In this document: in pieces, positions 17,010-24,705 of the stretch | How positions within the stretch are numbered: position 1 is the first letter of the stretch | Layout of the letters: the number at the start of each line of letters is the position of its first letter | Assembly: GCA_937912125.1 (NCBI GenBank) | Contig: CALDOK010000276.1 | Location: 1-61,379 of the forward strand | Source of the DNA: an uncultured Pseudomonadota bacterium | GTDB taxonomy: Bacteria; Myxococcota_A; UBA796; JAFGLY01 | Length of the DNA: 61,379 nt | Direction: 5' to 3' | The notes under the pieces: model-generated | The model's database searches: none | The model's input: only the letters and a program-made list of their open reading frames with translations | Told to the model about the DNA's origin: nothing | Made by a program: the position numbers and the translations under genes

Positions 17010-17015
17010 GTTGAC

Positions 17016-17810
17016 GTGTCAGTCCGGTCCCCCCTCGTGATGCCCTGGCAGGTGCTGCTGTGCCTGGTAGGCCAGGGCTGCGCCCACGGCTTCTATGTCT
17101 ACCCAGGGCCCCTCGGGACCCTGGGCAAGGCACCAGAGCCTGTGGTCATGGAAGAGGGACTGGGCGCCGCCGACGGCTCGGTCTGGGACGACCTCGAGCC
17201 CACCAGTGAGCCTCGCGACCAGGAGGCGTCCACCGCCGGAGCCACGGGCAGCGCCACGGATGCTCCGGTGAGCGCCAAGGCGCGCAAGCGCGGGGGAGAT
17301 GTCGCCAAGAGCGCCGCGCAGCTCGTGGGGGCTGGCAAGCTGCGCCACGACGGGGAGAGCTTCCGCTACGACTGTTCGGGCTTGGTGATGGCTGCCCATG
17401 CCCGCGCGGGGCTGCAGCTCGCGGGGTCCAGCGAGTCCATGCTGACCATGGCCAAGCGGGCCGGGGTCTACCACCACCGCAAGCGTCCCTGGGTCGGCGA
17501 CGTGGCGTTCTTCGCCAACACCTACGACAAAAACGGCAACGGCAGGCTGGATGATCCCATCACCCACGTGGCCGTCGTCGTGGCGGTGGACGACGACGGC
17601 ACCATCACCATGGTGCACAAGGGCAGCCACGGCATCACTCGCCTGGTGATGAACCTGCAGCGGCCTGAGGACCACGCAGATGGCTCCGCCAAGGAGATCA
17701 ACGGCTACCTGCGCGCCCGGCGTTCCAGCGATCGCAGCGGCACACGCTACCTGGCGGGGGAGCTGTGGATCGGCTTTGGGTCCTTCTGGAAGGTGCTCGA
17801 GGACGGTTAG
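17016..17810 (+). CDS. exported NlpC/P60 (CHAP-like) cysteine peptidase with Ca-binding-like loop
   Basis: 264 residues. The GTG start is followed by a short hydrophobic segment (MPWQVLLCLVGQGC), a signal peptide or atypical lipoprotein signal, then a low-complexity linker. The catalytic domain (about 95-235) has the nucleophile in YDCSGLV (C120), the VGDVAFF strand and the general base His in THVAVVV (H184), as in peptidoglycan-cleaving NlpC/P60 enzymes. A loop between them, TYDKNGNGRLDDP (169-181), has the DxNxNGxxDD spacing of a calcium site. The likely role is cleavage of peptidoglycan stem peptides in the periplasm. No Shine-Dalgarno is present, consistent with a leaderless start. Confidence 0.82.
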   Translation: MSVRSPLVMPWQVLLCLVGQGCAHGFYVYPGPLGTLGKAPEPVVMEEGLGAADGSVWDDLEPTSEPRDQEASTAGATGSATDAPVSAKARKRGGDVAKSAAQLVGAGKLRHDGESFRYDCSGLVMAAHARAGLQLAGSSESMLTMAKRAGVYHHRKRPWVGDVAFFANTYDKNGNGRLDDPITHVAVVVAVDDDGTITMVHKGSHGITRLVMNLQRPEDHADGSAKEINGYLRARRSSDRSGTRYLAGELWIGFGSFWKVLEDG

Positions 17811-17824
17811 CCCTCCATGGACCC

Positions 17825-17854
17825 TGGACCTGGGCCCTGCTCGCGCGATAGCCT
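17825..17854 (+). promoter_or_regulatory. promoter of folC-lptD
   Basis: TGGACC (17825-17830), 18 bases, TAGCCT (17849-17854). The expected leader is about 45 bases and ends with the Shine-Dalgarno GCGAGG before the folC ATG. Confidence 0.45.
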
Positions 17855-17905
17855 GGGGGGGTTCTGTCCGGCACCCGTGCCGGTGGCGTCCCGGCGAGGT
17901 CACCT

Positions 17906-19174
17906 ATGAGGGATCATCCCGTCCTGGCGGCAGCAGCGCTGCACGGCGTCAGGCTCGGGCTCGACCGTATGCGCCGCTTCATGCGGGCGCTCGGGGCGCC
18001 CCAGGATCGTTACCCCATCGTCCACGTCGCCGGGACCAACGGCAAGGGCAGCGTCTGCCACATGGTGGCCGAGGTCCTTCGGCAGCAGGGCTACCGCGTG
18101 GGCCTGTACACCTCGCCCCACCTGCAGCGGGTCAACGAGCGCATCAAGGTCGATGGATGCGAGATCGGCGATCGCAGCCTGGATGCCCTGCTGGTCAGGG
18201 TCGGCGAGCTCGGGCGCACACTGGGCCGGGACCTCATCGAGCTCGACGAGGCCGAAGAGGCGCTCACCTACTTCGAGACCATCACCGCCGCCGCATTCCT
18301 GCACTTCGCCACCGTCGAGGTGGACGTGGCGGTGATCGAGGTGGGCATGGGCGGGCGGCTCGACGCCACGAACATCGTCCAGCCCGTGGTGGGCGCCATC
18401 ACCTCCGTGGGGTTGGATCACACCGAGGTCCTGGGGCCGGACATCGCGTGCATCGCTGGAGAGAAGGCTGGCATTCTCAAGCCGGACCTGCCCGTGGCGG
18501 TGGGCGGCATCCCCCCGGACGCCCTGCGGGTGGTGCGCTCCATGGCCCAGACCCGGGGCTCCCGCCTGGTGGTCTACGGCGAGGACTTCGATCTGATGCG
18601 CGATGGCTCGGGCTTCGCCTGGCAGGGCCCGTGCAGCAAGCGCCGGGGTCTGAGCGTGGGCATGGCTGGGCACCACCAGGTGGACAACGCGGCGGTCGCC
18701 CTGGCGGTGCTGGATCTGCTGCCCCTCGAGCTGGCCTGCGATGAAGAGTCCGTGCGCGTAGGCATGGCCAACGCTCGCATCCCGGGTCGGCTCGAGTGGC
18801 TGGCGCCCGACATCCTGGTCGATGCGGCCCACAATGTGGATGGCGCCGTCACCCTGGCGGCCTACCTGCGAGGGCGCAGCGAGCGGCCGCGCCGCACCTT
18901 GTTGTTGGGAGCCTCCCGCGAGAAGGACATCCGCGCCATCGGCGCGCTGCTCGCGCCACATGTGGATCGGATCCTCACCACCGCCGGCTCACACCCTCGC
19001 GCCATGGCGCCCGGTGAGGTGGCCAGTGCCCTCGAGGGGCTGTCCATCCCGGTGATGCCTGCCGGTCCCATCGAGCAGGCGCTGCCCCTGGCCCGGGCCG
19101 GCGGAGGCGAGGTGGTGGCGGCCGGCTCCATCTTCCTGGTGGGTGCCGTCCGGGACCTCCTCGGGATCAGGTGA
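17906..19174 (+). CDS. folC: dihydrofolate synthase / folylpolyglutamate synthase FolC
   Basis: 422-residue cytoplasmic Mur-ligase-family enzyme that adds glutamate to dihydropteroate and folates using ATP. The P-loop is VAGTNGKGSV (41-50). The adjacent SPHL...NERIKVDG region is the folate-binding omega loop. The segment IEVGMGGRLDATNI is the Glu/metal element and GLDHTEVLG the conserved His motif. The C-terminal domain has LVDAAHNVDGA and LLLGASREKD. Length is standard. It overlaps lptD by four bases (GTGA). No accD or other folate genes are adjacent. Confidence 0.95.
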   Translation: MRDHPVLAAAALHGVRLGLDRMRRFMRALGAPQDRYPIVHVAGTNGKGSVCHMVAEVLRQQGYRVGLYTSPHLQRVNERIKVDGCEIGDRSLDALLVRVGELGRTLGRDLIELDEAEEALTYFETITAAAFLHFATVEVDVAVIEVGMGGRLDATNIVQPVVGAITSVGLDHTEVLGPDIACIAGEKAGILKPDLPVAVGGIPPDALRVVRSMAQTRGSRLVVYGEDFDLMRDGSGFAWQGPCSKRRGLSVGMAGHHQVDNAAVALAVLDLLPLELACDEESVRVGMANARIPGRLEWLAPDILVDAAHNVDGAVTLAAYLRGRSERPRRTLLLGASREKDIRAIGALLAPHVDRILTTAGSHPRAMAPGEVASALEGLSIPVMPAGPIEQALPLARAGGGEVVAAGSIFLVGAVRDLLGIR

Positions 19175-21006
19175 GCGCAGCTGCGCTGGTCGCCGGCCTG
19201 CTGCTCAGCACAGCGGCGAGTGCCGAGCAGGGCGACGCAGAAGGCCTCCAGCTCCAGGCCGACCGCATCGTGGTGGAGCAGGGGAGCCTGCGGGGTGAGG
19301 GCGCGGTGCGCGCGCCGCTACAGGGGGGGATGATCCACGCCGAGCGGGTCGAGCTGGCCCTGGATGGTAGCAGGGTGGTGCTGGAGGACGGCTGCTGGGA
19401 GCGCTCGGATGGCCGGCTGTGCTTCGCTCGCCTCGAGCTGCTCCCCGATGGCGTGGCGCTCCTGGACGGCGTCAGCCTGAGCCTCTGCGCCTGTGACGGT
19501 CCCCGGCAGCCCTGGAGTGTGCAGGCCTGGCGGGTGCGGGTGGAACCGGAGCGCGGCGCGGTCTTCGTCGGAGGCCTGCTTCGGGTGGCGGGCTGCCCGG
19601 TGTTGCCCCTGCCTGCGGGCGTGTTTCCCCTGGGGCCGCGTCGATCCGGGCTGCTGGCGCCGCGGGTGGCCTGGACCCGCGACGGCCTCGAGCTGGGTCA
19701 GCCCGTCTTCCTGGCCCTCGGGCAGGCCCTGGATCTCACCCTGGAGCCCGCCTGGCGCCAGCAGCGCGGGGTCCGCCTGGACAGCGAGTTGCGCTGGGAT
19801 CTGCCGCGGGAGGGAGGGGGAGAGCTGGATCTATCGGCCGGCTGGGACAGCCTCGACCAGGCGCTGCGCGGCATGGTGGACGTGGAGCATGGCTACGTGG
19901 ACCGCAGCCTGCGCAGCGCCGTGTCCGGCAGCCTGGCCAGCGATCCGGACTACCGGGACGACTTCGAGCTGGACTTCACCCGTCGCCAGCAGGGCTACCA
20001 CGAGCTTCGGGGCCTGCTGGGGCTGGGCCCCCTGCGCCTGGACCACGACGGCCTCCAGGCCCCTGGGGGTGCCAGTCAGCGCCTGGTTGGGCTGGTGGCA
20101 TCGCGGCCTTCCCGGGACGCCGAGGCCATCTCGCCCTCCGCCTCGCTGGACCTCGGGCTGGGTGGCTACGGCAGCTCGCCGGTGGCCCTGGCGCGGGCCT
20201 GGCTGCTGGCTCGACCCGCGCTGGGGCTGGCGGTGGGCCGGCCGCTGGGGGCCCTGGAGCTGGAGGGCGCTGTCCTTGGGGAGGGCCTGCTGGTGCAGCC
20301 CCTCGAGCCCACCATGGACGCGGTCAGCGGCGACGCCCTGAGCGAAGCCCGCCTCGACGCCGAGCTGCGCGCCGCCCTGCCCCTGTGGGGCGAACACGGC
20401 CCGTTGCGCCACCTGCTGCGCCCGTCCGTGGTGCTGGGGGGCGCGCTGGCGGTGGAGCAGCCCGGCTTCGACGAGCTCTACCCGCGGCTGGGAAGCTCCC
20501 CCGCGCTGTGGCTGGGGCCCCGCGTCGAGAGCCGCTGGCTGAGCAGCACGGCGGTACCCATCACCCTGCGCGCCGAGCTGCCCTGGAGCGATCTGGGCCT
20601 CACGCCCGCGCTGCAGGCCTGGTGGAGGCAGGGGCCTTGGTGGGGGCGGCTGCAGGGCTCTGCGACTCTGCCAGCGGGTGAGCCTGTGCAGGATGGGTTG
20701 GCCTGGCTCGAGGCCGGCCGGCAGACCGAAGTCCTCACGGTCGCCGCCGGCGTCTTGGTGCTCCAGGAGGCCGAGCCAGCTGGCCAGCTCAGCGCCCGTG
20801 CAGCCTGGCAGCTGCCCTGGGGAGCAGACCGCTGGGAGCCCCGGGCCCGCGCGCGCTGGTCCGTGGCCGACGGTGCCTTCGTGGAGCAGCAGCTCGGGCT
20901 GTACTACGCATCCCGCTGCGACTGCCTGGGCCTCGAGATCGGCGCGACCTGGGCGGAGGACCGCGATGCCCCGACCCTGGGCATGCGCGTGGACCTCGGG
21001 CGCTAA
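19171..21006 (+). CDS. lptD: divergent LPS-assembly outer-membrane protein LptD
   Basis: 611 residues from a GTG overlapping the folC stop. A short signal peptide (ends TAASA) is followed by an OstA/LptA-like beta-jellyroll (LQADRIVVEQGSLRGEG...AERVELALDG, about 25-85). The SLCACDGPRQPWSVQAWRVRV segment is the conserved Cys/Trp element of LptD. Next comes GCPVLPLPAGVFPLGPRRSG, matching the plug/barrel entry 'P-x-x-x-x-P-x-x-x-R-x-SG'. The rest is barrel-like. Near the C-terminus SRCDCLGLEIG stands where E. coli LptD has its vicinal Cys pair. The protein is shorter than the E. coli one (about 780). It should insert LPS into the outer leaflet. Sequence divergence makes the symbol a good but not certain call. 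Confidence 0.8.
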   Translation: MSAAALVAGLLLSTAASAEQGDAEGLQLQADRIVVEQGSLRGEGAVRAPLQGGMIHAERVELALDGSRVVLEDGCWERSDGRLCFARLELLPDGVALLDGVSLSLCACDGPRQPWSVQAWRVRVEPERGAVFVGGLLRVAGCPVLPLPAGVFPLGPRRSGLLAPRVAWTRDGLELGQPVFLALGQALDLTLEPAWRQQRGVRLDSELRWDLPREGGGELDLSAGWDSLDQALRGMVDVEHGYVDRSLRSAVSGSLASDPDYRDDFELDFTRRQQGYHELRGLLGLGPLRLDHDGLQAPGGASQRLVGLVASRPSRDAEAISPSASLDLGLGGYGSSPVALARAWLLARPALGLAVGRPLGALELEGAVLGEGLLVQPLEPTMDAVSGDALSEARLDAELRAALPLWGEHGPLRHLLRPSVVLGGALAVEQPGFDELYPRLGSSPALWLGPRVESRWLSSTAVPITLRAELPWSDLGLTPALQAWWRQGPWWGRLQGSATLPAGEPVQDGLAWLEAGRQTEVLTVAAGVLVLQEAEPAGQLSARAAWQLPWGADRWEPRARARWSVADGAFVEQQLGLYYASRCDCLGLEIGATWAEDRDAPTLGMRVDLGR

Positions 21007-21010
21007 TCCC

Positions 21011-21039
21011 TCGACGCCGCTGGCCCGTAGCGCTAGCCT
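21011..21039 (+). promoter_or_regulatory. promoter giving a short-leader or leaderless mRNA for the GT-C-like gene
   Basis: TCGACG (21011-21016), 17 bases, TAGCCT (21034-21039), with the ATG at 21048 only eight bases after the -10 and no Shine-Dalgarno in between. Confidence 0.45.
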
Positions 21040-21047
21040 GTTGCCCT

Positions 21048-22733
21048 ATGTCTCTCGCCCCCCCACCGTACCGAGATGCCCCACTTCTGTCCTTGGCCTT
21101 CTGCCTGGCCGTGGGGGCGATGGTGCGCTTCGGCCTGCTGTGGGGCCACGACCTGCGCGGGGCCTTCGGTCCGGACGCCCCTGGCGCCGCCGCTGCCGCC
21201 ACCACGGGGATCTTCGCTCACCCCTACCCGCTGCATCCGCTGCTGATCCGTCTCTTCGCGCTCGCCGGTGGTGGGGCCGCGCAGGCTGCGCTGCTGCTCT
21301 CCATCACCGCTGGCCTGGCCACGGTCGGAGCGGCCTGGCTCATGGGCCGGGTCCTCACCGATGGCCGCGATGGTCGCTCCGTGGCGCTGCTGGCGGCGGT
21401 CGCGCCCCTGCTGGTCCACGGCAGCTTGTTGCGCGGCGGCGATGCCCTCGCCGTGTGCCTGGTGGCCTGGGGAGCGGGCCTGGGCTGGTGGGGGGCGCTG
21501 CGGGTGGGTGGCGCGACTCCCAGCACCTCGGGGCCGCGGCTCGCCCTGGTGGCGGGGGGCCTGCTGTGGGGCCTGTCGGCCGCCGCCAAGCCCATCGCCC
21601 TGCCCGCTGGTGTCTTGCTGTTGGCGGCGCCGATGTTGGGCGGACGGCGCTGCCTGCCCTGGCTGGGAGCCGGCCTGGCCCTCGGGGCCCTGGTGGCGCT
21701 CCCCTTCCTGGGGCCGCTGCTCAGGCCAGAGCCTGCCATGGGCTTGCTGGGCTCGTGGTGGCAGCCGTCGCCTCCGACGGCTGCTGGCCTGGGGTCGTGG
21801 GTCGTGGCTGGGGCGGGGGTGCTGTTCGGGCTGCTACAACGCGAGAGCTGGACCCAGCTCGCTCCCCTGGCAGGCCTTGCGCTGGCGGGCTGTGTGGTGG
21901 CCGCGCCACGGCGGAGCTTCCGGATCGTGGTCTTCTTCCTGGGGACAGGGGCCGCCCTGGGTGTGGCCGCTATGATGGGTGAGCGCTTGCAGGCTCGCTA
22001 TCTGGCCGGCGCCAGCCTGGGCTGGCTGGTGCTCGCTGGGCTGGCCCTGACCCCGGCCCAGCTACGCCGCGGGTCCAGCCCCGGAGCGCCCAGCTGGGGG
22101 CGGGTGCTGCTGGGCCCCTTGCCTCTGTCCTTCGGGGCGACGCTGCTGGTGATGGCCAACCTGTACTTCTGGGATGGCATGGCACAGCTGCGGGTCCAGG
22201 AGGAGGGCACGGTCGCGCCCGAGGGCTTCTTTGCTGGCTGGACGGACGGCTGGCGGCCCACCGAGGCGTTCCAGGACAGCAGCATCTGTGGCGCACTGGA
22301 GCTGGGGCGGCTGGCGGACGAGCTGGCGCAGCGATCGCCGCGGTCGGGGGTGGTGGTCACCCTGCCGCTTCGTGACGGACGCGCTTGGCATCTGCTGGGA
22401 CCCATCGCGGCGGCGCGCGACGACCTGGTGCTGCTGGAGCTGGGGCCCGAGTGCTGCCCGGCGGGCCCGGCGGCCTGCGCTGCGGCGCTGCCTGGCGCCT
22501 TGGCCGCTGCGGGCGGCGGCAGCCTGGTGGTGCCTATGGAGCCCGCGGGGCGCTGCGAGACGGGCTCGCTTCCCCACGGCCTGCAGCCCTGGCGGGAGGC
22601 CTTGGTGCCCCTGGTGGTTGAGCCAGGTCTCTGGTACGGAGTGTTGACTGTGCCTCCTGGGCCGGGGGCCGGCCTGGTTCCCATCTGTACAGCCCTGGGC
22701 GGCCGGCAGCCTGCGCTCCCCGCCCGGCCCTGA
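21048..22733 (+). CDS. polytopic membrane protein, GT-C/ArnT-PMT-like glycosyltransferase
   Basis: 561 residues with about ten or more hydrophobic helices in the first 420 residues and a periplasmic C-terminal domain. The first loop after helix 1 carries acidic residues (GHDLRGAFGPDAPG), as does the catalytic loop of GT-C enzymes. The HPYPLHPLLIRL segment at the start of the second helix is typical of PMT/ArnT-like membrane glycosyltransferases that use polyprenyl-phosphate sugars. The closest family is uncertain. It follows lptD by 41 bp and precedes an asparagine-synthetase-like gene, which suggests a role in modifying envelope glycans or lipid A. The C-terminal part (from DSSICGALELG) is soluble and Cys-containing. 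Confidence 0.7.
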   Translation: MSLAPPPYRDAPLLSLAFCLAVGAMVRFGLLWGHDLRGAFGPDAPGAAAAATTGIFAHPYPLHPLLIRLFALAGGGAAQAALLLSITAGLATVGAAWLMGRVLTDGRDGRSVALLAAVAPLLVHGSLLRGGDALAVCLVAWGAGLGWWGALRVGGATPSTSGPRLALVAGGLLWGLSAAAKPIALPAGVLLLAAPMLGGRRCLPWLGAGLALGALVALPFLGPLLRPEPAMGLLGSWWQPSPPTAAGLGSWVVAGAGVLFGLLQRESWTQLAPLAGLALAGCVVAAPRRSFRIVVFFLGTGAALGVAAMMGERLQARYLAGASLGWLVLAGLALTPAQLRRGSSPGAPSWGRVLLGPLPLSFGATLLVMANLYFWDGMAQLRVQEEGTVAPEGFFAGWTDGWRPTEAFQDSSICGALELGRLADELAQRSPRSGVVVTLPLRDGRAWHLLGPIAAARDDLVLLELGPECCPAGPAACAAALPGALAAAGGGSLVVPMEPAGRCETGSLPHGLQPWREALVPLVVEPGLWYGVLTVPPGPGAGLVPICTALGGRQPALPARP

Positions 22734-22746
22734 TCCGCCCGCTGAC

Positions 22747-22779
22747 TTGACAGGTTTCTCCAGCGGGCCATGCTGTACT
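22747..22779 (+). promoter_or_regulatory. candidate promoter for the asparagine-synthetase-like gene
   Basis: A perfect -35 TTGACA (22747-22752) is followed by an extended -10-like TGCTGTACT (22771-22779). The spacing of 21 to TGTACT is long, so the exact -10 is uncertain. Confidence 0.4.
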
Positions 22780-22798
22780 CTCTCGCACAGGAGCGGCC

Positions 22799-24655
22799 TT
22801 GGGCGGAATCGCAGCGATCGTGGATCACGGCTCGGCGCCGGATCGTGAGCTGGGGCTGCGCCTCTCCAGGGCGGTGGCCTTGCGGGGGCCTGACCAGCAA
22901 GGCTTCTTCGAGGAAGGCCCAGCGTTCCTGGCGCAGCACCGCAACATGGTGGCCCTGGGGGGGCGACGCCAGCCGATCGTCTCCGATCGGTACGTGCTCG
23001 CCTTCGACGGTCGGCTCTACGACCACGTCGACCTGGCCCGGCATGTGTCGGGAGGCGACCAGCGGGGAGGGACACTCCCGGGGGATGCCGAGGTGCTGCT
23101 CGAGGCCTGGCAGGCCTGGGGGCCCGCCTGCCTGGACCGTCTGGATGGCGCCTGGGCCATCGCGGTGTGGGATCGCCAGGAGCAGGTGCTGTTCCTGGCC
23201 CGGGACCCCCTCGGCTTGCGGCCGCTCTACTACCATGTCGCCGGCCAGCGCTGCTCGGTGGCGTCCCTGCCCGATCGCCTGACGCTGCTGCCCTGGGTGT
23301 CCCGGGAGCTGGACCGCGATCACCTGTGTGAGTACCTGGCCTTTCGCTACGTGCATGCCCCGCGCACGCTGCTGCGTGAGGTCCAGTCGCTCCCTCCGGG
23401 TTGCCTCCTGCGCTTCGATCGCCACGGCACGCGCATCGAGCAGCGGGTGCGGGTCCCCATGGCCTCGTGCTCTGCGGGGATGCCCAGCAGCGGCGACGGC
23501 GTCCACGAGCTGGACCGGCTGCTGCGCCGGGCCGTGACCCGTCGGGGGCGCACGGGCACTCCGGTGGGGCTGCTTCTATCGGGGGGCACCGACTCCACCG
23601 CGCTGGCCCTGGCTGCCGTGCAGGAGGGTCTGGATGTGCGGGCCTTCCATCTGCACTTCCCGGAGTCCGGGGTCGACGAGGCGGCCTTCGCTGGGCGGGT
23701 GGCCAAGCTCCACGGCCTGCCCCTGCAGCAGGTCCAGCTGGGCGCGGACGGCTTCGATGACGCCCTCGAGCGCTGCACCCGGGCCATGGGTGGGCCCTTG
23801 CCCGATCCCGCGGCGGTGGGCCAGTACGTGCTGCTGCGCGCAGCGCGCCGAGACGTGCGCGTGGTCCTGAGCGGGGCTGGCGGCGACGAATTGCTCGCCG
23901 GCGGCCACCTGGCGGCGCTGGCGCTTGTGATGAAGCAGGTCGGGGTCCTGGACAGGGCCACGGCTCGGCTGCGCTGCCGGGTCGAGGAGGGACTGCGCAG
24001 CGCCGGCCTGTCCGACTTGGCCTTGCGTCCCATGCGCTACGGCTTGCAGCGCCTGGCCGGTGGCACCGAGGTCTTCGATCATTCCGCCCGGGTCGCGATC
24101 CTGGGGCGGGATCCCGCCCGCCCTCAGCTGCGCCGCGACGTGCTGTTGCCGCTGTATGCGGGCATCGACTCCGACCCCATCAACACGCTGCTGGCCATCT
24201 TCCAGCGGGGCTGGCTGCCCGAGGACATCCTGGCCCGCGCCGACCGCATGGCCGCAGCTTGCGGCATCGAGCACCGCTTCCCCATGCTCGACACGGCGCT
24301 GTATTCCTACCTCAACGGCATCCCCGGTGCCTGGAAGGTGCGCACCCGCTGGGGGCTGCCCAAGCCCAAGTGGCCCATGCGCAAGCTGCTCGAGGGCAAG
24401 GTGCCGCGCACGGTCTACGATCGGCCCAAGCGTTCCTGGCCGTCGCCGCTGAACCGCTGGCTGCGGCACGAGGGCGCTCCCTTCCTGCGGGCGCGGGCCC
24501 AGCGTCTGTACGACGCCCCCTGGGGTCTGTGGCAGCCGGATCCGGTGCGCGTCATGGTCCGGGCGCACCTCGAAGGCGAGCGCTACCACGGCGGCGCGCT
24601 GTGGGTGCTGATTCTGCTGGAGTCCTGGCTGCGGCAGCTGGACGAGATGAAATAG
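22799..24655 (+). CDS. asparagine-synthetase homologue with inactive glutaminase domain
   Basis: 618 residues with the two-domain layout of AsnB. The TTG at 22799 has a strong Shine-Dalgarno (CAGGAG), and no other start lies upstream in frame. The N-terminal class II amidotransferase fold is kept (RGPDQQG, GDAEVLL, LDGAWAIAVWD, RDPLGLRPLYY). However, the protein begins M-G-G-I, so the invariant nucleophile Cys is Gly, and NGEIYN has become DGRLYD. Glutamine hydrolysis should be impossible. The synthetase domain looks intact: the PP-loop is SGGTDST at 261-267 and the acidic ATP/Mg motif is SGAGGDE at 358-364. It may use ammonia or an amine, or close a ring, as beta-lactam synthetases and lasso-peptide cyclases do. 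The substrate is unknown. Confidence 0.85.
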   Translation: MGGIAAIVDHGSAPDRELGLRLSRAVALRGPDQQGFFEEGPAFLAQHRNMVALGGRRQPIVSDRYVLAFDGRLYDHVDLARHVSGGDQRGGTLPGDAEVLLEAWQAWGPACLDRLDGAWAIAVWDRQEQVLFLARDPLGLRPLYYHVAGQRCSVASLPDRLTLLPWVSRELDRDHLCEYLAFRYVHAPRTLLREVQSLPPGCLLRFDRHGTRIEQRVRVPMASCSAGMPSSGDGVHELDRLLRRAVTRRGRTGTPVGLLLSGGTDSTALALAAVQEGLDVRAFHLHFPESGVDEAAFAGRVAKLHGLPLQQVQLGADGFDDALERCTRAMGGPLPDPAAVGQYVLLRAARRDVRVVLSGAGGDELLAGGHLAALALVMKQVGVLDRATARLRCRVEEGLRSAGLSDLALRPMRYGLQRLAGGTEVFDHSARVAILGRDPARPQLRRDVLLPLYAGIDSDPINTLLAIFQRGWLPEDILARADRMAAACGIEHRFPMLDTALYSYLNGIPGAWKVRTRWGLPKPKWPMRKLLEGKVPRTVYDRPKRSWPSPLNRWLRHEGAPFLRARAQRLYDAPWGLWQPDPVRVMVRAHLEGERYHGGALWVLILLESWLRQLDEMK

Positions 24656-24667
24656 AGACACCCATCG

Positions 24668-24690
24668 GCTGTCGCGTTCCCGCGGACAGC
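24668..24690 (+). promoter_or_regulatory. strong hairpin just before a lipoprotein start
   Basis: GCTGTCGCG, TTCC loop, CGCGGACAGC: nine pairs with one bulged G, ending 15 bases before the ATG at 24706. No T-run follows, so it is not a classical terminator. It may separate expression of the two genes or protect the mRNA end. Confidence 0.4.
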
Positions 24691-24705
24691 GGCTCGGAGC
24701 TGCCC

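Larger units (their letters stand above)
16715..17015. other. intergenic region with AT-rich patch, direct repeats and a hairpin
   Basis: No gene is supported. Around 16741-16830 the sequence is notably A-rich for this genome. It contains the exact direct repeats GTATAGAAAA (16777-16786 and 16800-16809, 23 bases apart) and ACAACAGGA (16743-16751 and 16786-16794). A hairpin with stem GCGCTG (16898-16903) / CAGCGC (16914-16919) follows, without a T-run. The promoter for the next gene closes the region. A 65-codon frame at 16739-16936 shows no protein features. Confidence 0.5.

Noticed and set aside
22799..24655. Lasso peptide cyclase cluster
   Set aside because: No precursor-like small gene, no transglutaminase-like B protein and no lasso transporter are near.
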